Assembly (NCBI RefSeq): GCF_030384665.1
Contig: NC_083674.1
Coordinates: 558,001-622,000, forward strand
Length of the DNA stretch: 64,000 bases
DNA from: Lodderomyces elongisporus
Taxonomy: Eukaryota; Ascomycota; Pichiomycetes; Serinales; Debaryomycetaceae
Reading direction: 5' to 3'
The translations under genes and the position numbers were made by a program. Below are positions 1 to 9,426 of the stretch, piece by piece. Each line of letters begins with the position of its first letter. Positions within the stretch are counted from its first letter, which is position 1. The notes below the pieces were generated by a model. That model was not told the origin of the DNA. It made no database searches and saw only the letters and a program-made list of their open reading frames with translations.

Positions 1-2815
1 TGAATTTATGAACCCTATGCGCAGCATTCAACATCTCGTTGGCAGCATTGAACGCCTGCTCTATAAACTTGGCAGATTTCGACATTTCATCCAACTTTAA
101 CGAGTTCCCTCGAGAATGGTGCAGATTCAGCAGATTCTTTTTGACATTCCTAGGCGAGGGACTCAAGGCAAGGGAGTAAATGTACAATTTGACATAGTTG
201 AACTCAAAAATAAAAGACTCTTGCTTAATCGCATCTCGAATTTCATTGGATATCTTGGTGTTTGGTTTCAACATTTGGTGTTGGAAGCTAGACGAAACAT
301 GCTTGGCAATTTTGGCATTTGACGGGATTAAAAACAGTTTATACTTTCTATTCCAATTGTTGATAAGAGGACTAATGATGTTCAAAACCGACAAATTCTG
401 CCTTTGAGATAATTGGCCCAACTGAGACTTGTAGCCATAAAAGGACTCATGTCCCAAAGACATAATCTGCAACAATTCAATTTGCGCCTTTTGAGCTCTG
501 GTGAATTTAAAAGTATGCTCGCTAGCAATTTTCTTCAATTCTTCCTCTGTCAACTTCATGATATTGTAGTCATCATCCTCATCCTCCTCAACCAACTCCA
601 TATCTTCTTCCGAAATATCATCTTCATCAAACTCAATTTCTGAAAGTGAATGCGCAAGCATCGACCTTCGGGATATATCCATAACGGAATTGATCTCAGC
701 AATATGAGTTGCAATCAACACTTTGGAGCTCATCTCCATTATCCCCATATCTTGGGCTAATCTAACTGCGCTGCCAATCAACATCCACGCCATACGATGG
801 CTTCGTCTCATTGCTCCCAAACCAGCAAGGTTATTCAGAGCACCAGAATTACCAGAAGCGTTTGCCGCAGAAGCACCTGCACCTGCACCTGCACTTGTAT
901 TGGTATTGGTATTGGTATTGGCACTACCACTACTGGCATCAACACCAGAACTTGAATTCTTGCACACATCTCTTGAATCTGCTTCAGATGGCTCCTCAGC
1001 TTTATTTGCATAGTCAGACCATCTCCAATGAATGGCTCTTGGATTCCATTCAGTAAACAATAAAAACGCAAATATCGTTCCAATAGATCTTGTGCTTGCC
1101 TCAGCCCAAACAGTTTGCGATATAAGTCTCTGCACATACAACCACAACCGATCATGAACTTCAATGTTTCGCGGAACATTGCCTCCACTAGCACTGGAAA
1201 CGTTATTCTCAAAAGGATGATACCGCGCGGCAATGGTCAAGATTGCACACAAGAGAATCGGATAACCAGCAAGGACTTTCAGGGAATGAAGGAATTTGGG
1301 AATATGCGGGAAAAAAGGGTGCATCGTGGTAAAAAACAAGTTGATGAGACGTTCGGCCTCTGCTTCTGTAAGAATTCCATTTGGCGCAGGTCCAATATAA
1401 TCAATATTGGATAATTTGGTAGACGCCTTTGGACGAACAACATATCCATTCTCGGCAGGAGGCATACTCATTCTTTTGGAACCTACATTCGGAGGTATAT
1501 AGTGCGGCACACTGGACTTGTGTGGCAATCCCGGATGTTTCATATTTGCATAACCGTTGTTGTTGTTACCGGAATGAGTATTACCAATTCGACTTGTGCC
1601 TCCTTCTTCTACCTCTTGCAACTTTTCGCCTCTTGCACCTTTTTGTTTATCTTTTGTTCCTTTTTGTTCTTCTCCTGTATTTTCATATTCTTCTTGTTCT
1701 ACTCCTTTGTTTTCTACATTTGAACCCATTTGTCCTTTATTATTCCCGTGTACCTCGAGCCCCGTAGTCACAGGCACCACCTTTCCGCTTACACTTTGCA
1801 ATTTTGCACGATTGTTACCGTCATCTACGCTTGATCGATGACTTTGCGATCCTGAAATGGCTTCAATCTGTTCATACCTAGCTCTAGCATCGATATTATC
1901 TCGCTCATCAGCTTTTGCAATTGTTCCTGCTGCACTCGCCAAGAATACCAATGCGCCTTCCATTGTTGCAAAAGTGCCTCGAGGGCTCTTGTTGGGCTGT
2001 GGTTCGTCTCTCGACAGTTGAAATCTCTGCAGCAGCTGGAGAGATGTTACTGGGAGATTAGGGGGTTTAGGAGTAAACGGAGGCGTCAGTTGCCGCTGGT
2101 GCAGATGCTGAAGTTGATTATAATGATGTGGGTCGTAGGTGTTATGGTTAATACGGTTATTTTGATTATTGTGAATATGTGACGATAGTTGAGGTGAATT
2201 ACTTGTCAAGATACTGCTCACACCTGGAAGATTCGTTGTAACAATAGCGTATGGCATTGTTCTTGTGTTACTTGCCCGACTCGCTGGTTTATACTCCAGA
2301 TAACGAGATATTTCTTCACCAACAGTAGCAGTAGCACCACCAGTGGCACCAACAGAAGCTACATCACCAGAAGTGGCACCACTACTGCCGCTAAAGCTAC
2401 CACTATAATCCACTTTCTCAGGATTTGGGCTTTTTGCGAATCTCGGAGAAACACTTCCATCCGAATTTCTATTTCCTTCCAGTATCTCAGTTTTTTGCTT
2501 TTTGCGTTTGCCATTGATAACATTGGATGCACCACCACGTTTACTTTCAACGAATACGCAATCTTTTCTTTCCCTGAGACACCGAGCACACTTTCCCTCA
2601 TGGGGGCTATCTACTGGTCCCAAATCGCATTTCACTTTTCGTACTCGACAATTAAGACATGCTCTATAGTTTCTTTTATATTTTTGCGACAACAATTGTG
2701 AATCTGAGCCATTGGAGTTATTATTGACATTGGGAGGCGGTGACGAATTAGATGTAGGTGATGTTGATTCAGAATTGGCTCGAGGTTCAAAATTGGTGAT
2801 GGAAGGCTGCGTCAT
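1..2815 (-). CDS. ARO80: Zn2Cys6 transcription factor, Aro80-like (C-terminus cut by window edge)
   Basis: An open frame runs from the ATG at 2815 leftward without a stop to base 1, giving 938 visible residues; the end lies outside the window. A fungal zinc cluster occupies residues 53-86 with spacing Cys-x2-Cys-x6-Cys-x12-Cys-x2-Cys-x6-Cys (C53, C56, C63, C76, C79, C86). The long third loop, containing GPVDSPHEG, is the type I associate with Aro80, the activator of aromatic amino acid catabolism (ARO9/ARO10) in yeast. A low-complexity linker follows, then a middle region with FFPHIPKFL and RMAWMLIGSAVRLAQDMG that fits the fungal-specific transcription factor domain (about residues 480-700), with an acidic insert. 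Low-complexity NT and GA repeats lie near 850-930. The zinc-cluster class is certain; the ARO80 assignment is from motif memory and should be tested by orthology. Confidence 0.8.
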   Translation of the reverse strand, partial: MTQPSITNFEPRANSESTSPTSNSSPPPNVNNNSNGSDSQLLSQKYKRNYRACLNCRVRKVKCDLGPVDSPHEGKCARCLRERKDCVFVESKRGGASNVINGKRKKQKTEILEGNRNSDGSVSPRFAKSPNPEKVDYSGSFSGSSGATSGDVASVGATGGATATVGEEISRYLEYKPASRASNTRTMPYAIVTTNLPGVSSILTSNSPQLSSHIHNNQNNRINHNTYDPHHYNQLQHLHQRQLTPPFTPKPPNLPVTSLQLLQRFQLSRDEPQPNKSPRGTFATMEGALVFLASAAGTIAKADERDNIDARARYEQIEAISGSQSHRSSVDDGNNRAKLQSVSGKVVPVTTGLEVHGNNKGQMGSNVENKGVEQEEYENTGEEQKGTKDKQKGARGEKLQEVEEGGTSRIGNTHSGNNNNGYANMKHPGLPHKSSVPHYIPPNVGSKRMSMPPAENGYVVRPKASTKLSNIDYIGPAPNGILTEAEAERLINLFFTTMHPFFPHIPKFLHSLKVLAGYPILLCAILTIAARYHPFENNVSSASGGNVPRNIEVHDRLWLYVQRLISQTVWAEASTRSIGTIFAFLLFTEWNPRAIHWRWSDYANKAEEPSEADSRDVCKNSSSGVDASSGSANTNTNTNTSAGAGAGASAANASGNSGALNNLAGLGAMRRSHRMAWMLIGSAVRLAQDMGIMEMSSKVLIATHIAEINSVMDISRRSMLAHSLSEIEFDEDDISEEDMELVEEDEDDDYNIMKLTEEELKKIASEHTFKFTRAQKAQIELLQIMSLGHESFYGYKSQLGQLSQRQNLSVLNIISPLINNWNRKYKLFLIPSNAKIAKHVSSSFQHQMLKPNTKISNEIRDAIKQESFIFEFNYVKLYIYSLALSPSPRNVKKNLLNLHHSRGNSLKLDEMSKSAKFIEQAFNAANEMLNAAHRVHKF

Positions 2816-3542
2816 CACAATTGAACCGACCTCCCTGTATTTCGCTTAACTTCACTTATAGCTAATTAGGGAAAACTTTTTTTTATTTTTTTTGAACTGG
2901 AGATCTCGGGAATCGATACAGTATTAAAATAATTGCAACCGCAGTCTATTGTCAGATTTCAGCTGCCAAAGTCTGTGATGAAAGTGTTTACAGGTTTTAT
3001 GATGCAAACTCTCTATTTACTCTTTTTTTTTTTAATCTTTTAATCTTTTACTTTTTTTTACTTTTTTTTAATTTTTTTTTGGCTACTCTCTTTTTGGAGA
3101 AGTATAGATCATATATCAAAATTTCGATGATGGGTTCCACCTATAGCCGGGAATTACACAAAATTTAGGATCCAGTTCTATATTCTTCTGGACACAAACA
3201 TACTATCTCTCCCGCTCGCTTTGCATTTTCTATTTCACATCCCCGTTGTAATTATATCTACAACAGCGAATTCTCAAGCGCCACGAAAACAACTGATTTT
3301 GTTTATTTACTTTCCTTGCTACTTTTAAAACTGAGTAGATACCAAGGAAGAGTATTGTTGAATAACTACAACAACAATAATAATGATAATCAGAAAAACT
3401 ACAATTGACAAATAAATTTGATTTCGATCAACTTTTACATCTTCTAAATACCAAAGCAATTCTTATAATTTCTCAATTAAAATCAACACCAAAATAAAAA
3501 GCACTAACTAAACAAATTTATATCAGGTAATTTTAAAAATGA
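2816..3542. other. intergenic: ARO80-like promoter and CDC12 3' flank
   Basis: This 727-bp AT-rich stretch lies upstream of the minus-strand zinc-cluster gene and downstream of the minus-strand CDC12. It holds poly(T) blocks around 3023-3080 and no open frame, tRNA or other RNA gene that I can support. Confidence 0.6.
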
Positions 3543-5063
3543 CTAGCGCTTGGCAATTTGCAACTTCTTGACTTGATCTTCCAATGCCTTTAATTTTGAC
3601 TGCATCTCTTCTAAATCTTGGTTCAATCTGTTTCTTTCATTGATGATATTAGTTTCCCATTGCCTAAATCTTTGCTCCTCTGCTTTGACTTGTTCAGTAA
3701 AGAATTTCTTCAATGCATCCTCTTCTTCCTTAAATTTAGGATTATGCAATCTTCTTGGCTTTTTACCCCTGCTTGAGGTTGTGCCTTTAGCATCTCCCGC
3801 TCCAGTCAAGTCGTCGCTAGAACCTCCATTTTCAGCATCACCGTTTGCATGAGGGCCGTTTTCCGTTTCTTCAGCACCCAACTTGAGAGATCTAAATGTC
3901 TCGAAATGTAATTCGTTTGTCGATAAAATCAAGTCCAACATGTTTGTTCTTAGCAACAAGCTTCGCAATTTTTTGAAATCACAATGCTGGTCGTTTTCAA
4001 CTTCAACAACACCCCATGGGTATTTTCTACCTCTAACATATTGTCCAGGAGCTGTTTCAACTTCTTCTTCAGAACCAATAATGGCAAATGGCATTGACTC
4101 AATCAACTGCTTAGCATGTTCGGCGCTGGCTGGGTCATCCAACTCCAAAGGTGGGGTATAGATGTTGATATCCTGGGCTTCAACAATCTCTCTTATCCGT
4201 GTCTTGAAAATGTCCAATTCATTAGGTGACAACGTATCTGCTTTGGCAATCACAGGGATAAGGTTAACCCTGGTGGACAATCTCTTCATGATTTCTATGT
4301 CCAATGGTTTCAATGAATGACCGGTAGGTCTAATGAAATAAAGACATGCATGAACACGCAAATCCTTCTTGGCAAGTCTCGAAGGTTGTTGCTCTTGCTT
4401 CATATATGACTCGTGCTGGTCGTCAATAAAGTCAATAATGGGGACCCATGAATCGTGGTTGTTCACATTGTTACCAAATCCTGGGGTATCGATAATGTTT
4501 AATCTTATTTTAAAGTTCTTCTCCTCCAAAATGGCTCTAACTATATCAATCTCCACTGTTTGATGAGGCGAAGTAAACTTGTTGTGTCTTTGGTTGGGGT
4601 CAGGGTGCGATTTTAGCGATGTTTGGAACAAGGTGTTAATATAAGTTGTTTTTCCTAAACCACTTTCTCCGGCAACCATAATGGTGAATGTAGCACCCTC
4701 TTTCGAGACAATCTTATACCTAGTATGATTGTTAGTAAAAAAAAAAAACAAGAAAACCAAAAAAATTTAGATAAAAGGAGGATTTATACAATTAACAACC
4801 TCAACCACACACACACACAGAGAGGGTGAGAGTGTGAAGGTGTGAGTGAAAGAGACAAGAATAGAAGCAAATCAACACAAATCAACACAAACAAACATGG
4901 ATCCATGCATCTTAAGTAAATGATTGTATTGAATGGTGTTGATGGAGCGAGTCTCTGTAATGTTCTAAGTATCAAAATCCCAAACTTTTGGTGAGAATGT
5001 GCAATTCAATAGTTTCACATACCTTTGATCAGGCAAATTGGCAATTCCCACTGGCTCTGGCAT
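3543..5063 (-). CDS. CDC12: septin Cdc12 (one intron)
   Basis: Septin GTPase that assembles with other septins into the bud-neck ring scaffolding cytokinesis. The mature frame joins exon 1 (5063-5023, residues MPEPVGIANLPDQ plus two bases of an Arg codon) to exon 2 (4719-3543) and gives 405 residues, close to the usual size of yeast Cdc12. The P-loop GESGLGKT is at residues 31-38, the G3 motif DTPGFG near 91-96, and G4 AKAD near 190. The septin unique element (GRKYPWGVVEVEN) is present, and the C-terminus is a charged coiled coil (about 335-400). Without splicing, exon 2 would start in a Phe-rich intron-encoded stretch, so the ATG at 5063 is clearly the start: N-terminus PVGIANLP followed by RYKIVSKEGA is typical of Cdc12. 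The neighbours BMH1 and the ARO80-like gene share its strand but are transcribed separately. Confidence 0.95.
4720..5022 (-). other. CDC12: CDC12 coding intron (303 nt)
   Basis: On the minus strand the 5' splice site is AG|GTATGT (GT at 5022-5021). The branch point is a perfect TACTAAC near 4731-4737, and the 3' splice site is ACTAG (AG at 4721-4720). The intron splits an Arg codon (AG|G) and restores the septin frame exactly. The intron body contains CA and GA microsatellite-like sequence. Confidence 0.95.
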
Positions 5064-5485
5064 TTTATTTTGTTTCAACCTTTATTATGTTTCTTTCTTA
5101 TTGATTTGTTTATTTTTTTTCTTTTTGAAAAAAATGTGACTACCGTGAAGTGGGCTGATAGTGGTGAAACGATTGGGAAATCACTGATATAGTATTTGAC
5201 AGATGATTATCAGTAAAGGTATAATATAAATGCACCTAATATTCTAACTAATTGGTGATTGTTGTTGTAATTGTATGTTAGTTTTTTCTTTTTTTGATTT
5301 TTAACCAAATAAAATTCAAGTTGTATGCGTTGCGTAAACAAAGTGTCAATATTGATCCAACTCTCATATGGGTGGTACCTATTATTTAGAGTCGTGCAAG
5401 AATGGACAATCAAAATTTTTCCCATATGAAAATATGTTATACGCGTTGTTTCAGAATTGGACACGATAGAGAAGGAGAGTGAGCG

Positions 5486-5530
5486 AAAATAAAAATAAAA
5501 ATAAAAATAAAAATGAAAATGAAAATAAAG
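5486..5530. repeat. AAAAAT-type 6-bp tandem repeat
   Basis: Five to seven A-rich hexamers in the CDC12 upstream region. Confidence 0.9.
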
Positions 5531-5771
5531 AAGAAATAGTAACGACTGAAAGAGAGAGAGAGAGGGAAAGAGAGAGAGAGAAAAAAAAGAAGCGGAGCAG
5601 ATCATAAGATTAAGGGGAAGAAGGGATTAGTGAATAAACATGCTTTTAGGTGCTTGACCAAAGTTTTTTGATACATTTAGCATGACTTATAATGCACTGT
5701 ATCAGATTGCTTATTGATCCAACAATTTGACTATTGCTCGTGAACTAAAACGGAAAAAAGAAAAAAGAAAA

Positions 5772-5814
5772 GAGCAAAGAGCAAAGGGCAAAGAGTAAAG
5801 GGCAAAGAGCAAAA
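5772..5814. repeat. degenerate GCAAAGA heptamer array
   Basis: About six near-copies of GCAAAGA/GCAAAGG in tandem. Confidence 0.8.
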
Positions 5815-6092
5815 AGTAGAAACAAAAAAACAAAAAAACAAAAAACAAAAAAAAGCGTATTATCTGATTCTGAGACTTTTGTTTAAACATTAAGTAGGTC
5901 CAGCTTTCTCTTTTGTTTTCATTCGCTGGAAACTCTTGCTAATCTTTAATACCTAGCAACTTCACTGGTTGCACAACATTAACAAAATGTACTCAGTTTT
6001 CACTAATTAAGTTATCTCCGAATTTACTCTTACTGACTTCAAACAGTTTAATTAATTCACACAGATATAAAAACTAAAGATATACATAAACT

Positions 6093-6926
6093 CTATTCTT
6101 GCTCGGATTTACCTTCTGATGATTGTTGAGCAGAGGAAGAGGAAGCAGCGCCAGCAGCAGCAGCAGGTTGTTGTTGCTGTTGTTGTTGTTGTTGCTCTTC
6201 GTTTCCTTGTGGAGCTCCTGACAAGTCGGTCCACAAGGTCAAGTTATCTCTCAACAATTGCATAATCAATGTAGAGTCCTTGTACGAGTCTTCCGATAAT
6301 GTCTCCAAGTCAGCAACAGCATCATCAAAAGCTTGTTTGGCCAAATGGCAAGCTCTGTCTGGGGAGTTCAAAATTTCATAGTAAAACACAGAAAAGTTCA
6401 AGGCCAAACCCAATCTGATTGGGTGGGTTGGTGGCAACTCAGTAACAGCAACGTCTGAGGCAGCCTTGTAAGCTTCCAAGGACAAGTCAGCAGCTTCTTT
6501 TCTCTTGTCAGCAGTGGCAAATTCGGCCAAGTATCTGTGGTAGTCACCCTTCATCTTGTAGTAGAATACCTTGGACTCACCAGTTTGTGCAGAAGAGATC
6601 AAGTGATTGCTCAAGACAGAAAGGATATCTTCACAAATCTTGGACAATTCAGCTTCAATCTTGGCACGGTAGTCTCTGATCAAAGCAACTTGTTGCTCGT
6701 TACCCTTGGCTTCTTCCTTCTGTTCAATTGATGAAACAATTCTCCATGAGGCACGACGAGCACCAATAACATTCTTGTAGGCAACTGATAACAAGTTACG
6801 TTCTTCGACAGATAATTCTTGTCCTGATGAAGCAACGGCCTTCATGTTTTCAACCATTTCTTCATATCTTTCAGCTTGCTCAGCCAATTTGGCGAGATAA
6901 ACAGAGTCTTCACGGGAAACAGTCAT
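6093..6926 (-). CDS. BMH1: 14-3-3 protein Bmh1
   Basis: 14-3-3 adaptor that binds phospho-Ser/Thr motifs in signalling, secretion and cell-cycle proteins as a dimer. The 277-residue product starts [24 protein letters not shown] and contains the signature blocks [20 protein letters not shown] (near 43-62) and the C-terminal helix with [17 protein letters not shown] (near 217-233). The tail beyond about residue 237 is low complexity: a poly-Gln run, then Pro/Ala and Ser/Gln-rich sequence, as often found in yeast 14-3-3 proteins. The ATG at 6926 gives the canonical N-terminus. A branch point and 3' splice site at 7069-7098 indicate a spliced 5' leader. Only one 14-3-3 gene lies in this window. 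Confidence 0.97.
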   Translation of the reverse strand: MTVSREDSVYLAKLAEQAERYEEMVENMKAVASSGQELSVEERNLLSVAYKNVIGARRASWRIVSSIEQKEEAKGNEQQVALIRDYRAKIEAELSKICEDILSVLSNHLISSAQTGESKVFYYKMKGDYHRYLAEFATADKRKEAADLSLEAYKAASDVAVTELPPTHPIRLGLALNFSVFYYEILNSPDRACHLAKQAFDDAVADLETLSEDSYKDSTLIMQLLRDNLTLWTDLSGAPQGNEEQQQQQQQQQPAAAAGAASSSSAQQSSEGKSEQE

Positions 6927-7068
6927 TTTGTTAATAAAATATTTTAATGGTCTTGGATTAATTGGGGATCAAACAGGTAAATAGAAAAGTTTGTTAATGG
7001 TGTTGATATTGCTATTGTTGTTATTTTGAAAAGTTGTTGCGGATAAAGTGGAACTTTCTTCAAATAAA

Positions 7069-7098
7069 CTAGAAAAAAAAAACATGGAAATGTTAGTA
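7069..7098 (-). other. BMH1: branch point and 3' splice site of a probable BMH1 5'UTR intron
   Basis: On the minus strand a perfect TACTAAC (7098-7092) is followed by a T-rich tract and CTAG, with AG at 7070-7069. This is the same architecture as the CDC12 intron 3' end. It sits 143 nt upstream of the BMH1 ATG, so the intron would lie in the leader. Candidate GTATGT donors on this strand begin at 7336, 8125 and 8260; the one at 8260 (AAAAG|GTATGT) has the best exon context. The acceptor is strong; the donor is undecided. Confidence 0.75.
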
Positions 7099-7663
7099 CA
7101 GTTGTTCAAAACAAAAAAAGAAAACGACATCCCATTGTTGAAGTAAGTGCAAGTTCAAGTGCAGATAACAAAGTGAGGGCGAGGACAAAAGCGAGTGCAA
7201 GGACAAAGGCGAGGACAAAAGCGAGTGTAAGCGTGTTGATGTGTTTCTCCAAGAGTTATGGGTCGAGCGTTAATCTTAAAGTTCATAGCCAAAAGGCACT
7301 GGTATACCCTCACAAGAACCAATCATGAAAACATACTAATCTGACTAGATAGGACTGAGGTTTTTTTTCTTCTTCCTTAAAAACAATCCTAAATGATATC
7401 AATTGAAAAAAAAATATAAGTGTATTGTTTGTAGTAATAGTGGTGTGTGTTCTTACTGTTGTAGCTAAAGTGTTCTTGATGTTATTGTTGTGGGTTGTTG
7501 GCAACTCAGTTTGCTATATGTGGTCACAATCGTTTATTTTTTTGCTTTCGTCCAGGTTCGACAATTTTTGGTTTTTCCTGCGGCCAGCTATCCAAGCGCA
7601 CCCACCCACCCAAACATAAGCACTCACTTTTACCCTCACACTGAATCAAAAAATAAAAAATAA

Positions 7664-7666
<3 letters not shown>

Positions 7667-7697
<31 letters not shown>
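7667..7697. repeat. (AC)n microsatellite
   Basis: An uninterrupted AC dinucleotide run of about 15 units in the BMH1 upstream region, possibly inside the leader intron. Confidence 0.95.
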
Positions 7698-7701
<4 letters not shown>

Positions 7702-7974
7702 AAAAAGTCGCGGAGGTCGTGCGCACAACAACAAATATAAAGACAACAAGTTTTTCCTAAAGTATTTGTGTGCTCTCCAAAAAGTATCAACACTCACACT
7801 CACACTCACAGAAAAAAAGAGAGAGAGAGAGAGAGAGAGTCGCATGTATGGAAGTCAGTTACCTGTTATCACCCATGCAATCAATCACAAACACTATTGG
7901 AAAAAAGGGCAAAATAAAAAAAAAACACATAAAATGACAACTTCATTTATAGCACAGTGGATAGATTAGCTAGT

Positions 7975-8005
7975 TGATTTATTGATTTATTGATTTATTG
8001 ATTGA
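7975..8005. repeat. 8-bp tandem repeat (ATTGATTT-type)
   Basis: About three and a half copies of an ATTGATTT octamer in tandem, in the BMH1 upstream region. Confidence 0.9.
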
Positions 8006-8489
8006 CTAGCTGACTGGGTAAACAACTGGTTTATGAAGATATAAGGTATCTGGTGGACTTGAACAGTAGACATTTCCATACACGCAAGAGTGTTTGCTTC
8101 TTTTTGGTTCGACTCATGAACATACTTTTTGAGCACTTGTACCACTACTTCTTTTGCACAATAGCATAAACAATAAGCTCTTGTATACTTCTCACATTAA
8201 TTAACTTGCTTCAGATTCATTGGATTGTCGTAGAGGTCTAGGTGTTTTGGTTGGACATACCTTTTTTGCTCAGTTTGTAGTTAAGTTGGTTTCAAATGGA
8301 AGTAGAGTAAATGTGTGTTTAAGATAGAATGGGAGAAAATGAGAGATTTATTAAAGAGCGAGAGATATACAGAGCTCGGAAGTCAGAGACAACGAAATAG
8401 AATATTAAAGAGAAAAAAAAATACAAAAAATAGAAAAAAATGACATTGAGTTTTGTCTTTTGTCATTTTTTGACTCTTTGTCTTTGACT

Positions 8490-8569
8490 TCGACACAGGT
8501 TTGCGTCATTGCCACTGCGTCAGCGGGCGGAGGAGGAGGAGGGGGGGCAAAGGAGAGAAAGGGAGGAGG
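8490..8569. promoter_or_regulatory. G-rich block with paired TGACGC-type sites (candidate BMH1 UAS)
   Basis: Two GCGTCA motifs (TGACGC on the minus strand, near 8503 and 8517) lie next to a G-rich run at 8524-8569 made of GGA repeats and seven consecutive Gs. This is the most GC-rich island in the 2.5 kb intergenic region. A TATA-like TATATC lies nearer BMH1 on the minus strand (about 8364). The arrangement would suit a promoter feeding the donor site at 8260. The TGACGC sites resemble ATF/CREB-type half-sites. Inference only. Confidence 0.35.
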
Positions 8570-9426
8570 CTTATAGTCAGTGGCAACTTAAAAGAGAAAG
8601 TTATAGAGAGAGAGAGAGAAAGAGGGAGAGGGAGAGACATATAAAAGATAGTGGGAACAACACTAAAAAGTAATACTGTATTGGCTCAACACATACACAA
8701 AACATACATACATACACACATACATGTGTATACTAAGATACACACGCTATTGCTATTAAACACATTTTGTTCCAGAAGAAAAAAAAAATAAATAAATAAA
8801 AGATATATTATGTATGTTGGGGTCTTTATTACTAGGTTTGCGGAAAACAGCATTAATAGGAACTGAAAACTATCCCAAAATATACCCTCGGCATCCTATA
8901 AAAATATCAAAAGGCCAATCTGAGCAGAAGCAGAGATATTAGAAAACATTATCATGAGTTAGGACAAATCAGATGTTCAATTCATTCTACGAAAAGCTTG
9001 ATTGCTGGATTTATGTATTCTCTATACGGGCAACGTGGAAACAATTCTCTGTATCCTTTGTTTTTTTTCCAAATAATAATTATAATGATAATATCAACAA
9101 TGCTTTTGTATATTGTTGTACTCTCAAGTATAAGGAACGCATCTTTCGTAAATTCCCCACAAAACTGGTTTTTGTTTTACCACCGTAAAGAAATGTAGAA
9201 TGATCAAGAAAAGTAAAAGTAAAAATAAAAGTAAGTATATGGAAAGAATTACACGAAAAAAAAAGAAGTTTCATTTGAAACTTGTACCTTCACTTTATTT
9301 CAACCTTAGGTTTTAACGTTGATTCTATTTTATTTTGATTCTAATTTTAATTTTAATTATAATTTTAATTTATTTTGGATTGTCGTTTTTGTTCTTCTAC
9401 TACATCGCCAACAATCTCTATACACT

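Larger units (their letters stand above)
5064..6092. other. intergenic: CDC12 promoter and BMH1 3' flank, with simple repeats
   Basis: About 1 kb with no convincing gene. It contains a 6-bp AAAAAT-type repeat at 5486-5530, a GA-rich tract at 5549-5588 and a degenerate GCAAAGA-type heptamer array at 5772-5814. These purine-rich tracts lie upstream of CDC12 and may be nucleosome-excluding promoter elements. Confidence 0.6.
6927..9426. other. 2.5 kb intergenic: BMH1 promoter and leader, ARX1 3' flank
   Basis: No protein gene is supported here. The region holds the BMH1 leader-intron signals, an (AC)n tract at 7667-7697, a (GA)n tract at 7818-7839, an 8-bp tandem repeat at 7975-8005, a G-rich block at 8524-8569 and GA tracts near 8603-8637. 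Short open frames in it are low complexity and look accidental. The length fits a highly expressed gene with a distant promoter. Confidence 0.6.

Noticed and set aside
5248..5283. AACTAAC plus TTAG upstream of CDC12 as a second, leader intron
   Set aside because: No GTATGT-type donor was found upstream; too weak to call.
7946..8116. tRNA-like A box (TAGCACAGTGG) and B box (GGTTCGACTC)
   Set aside because: The boxes match separately but are about 155 nt apart, and no acceptor stem pairs around them; not a tRNA.
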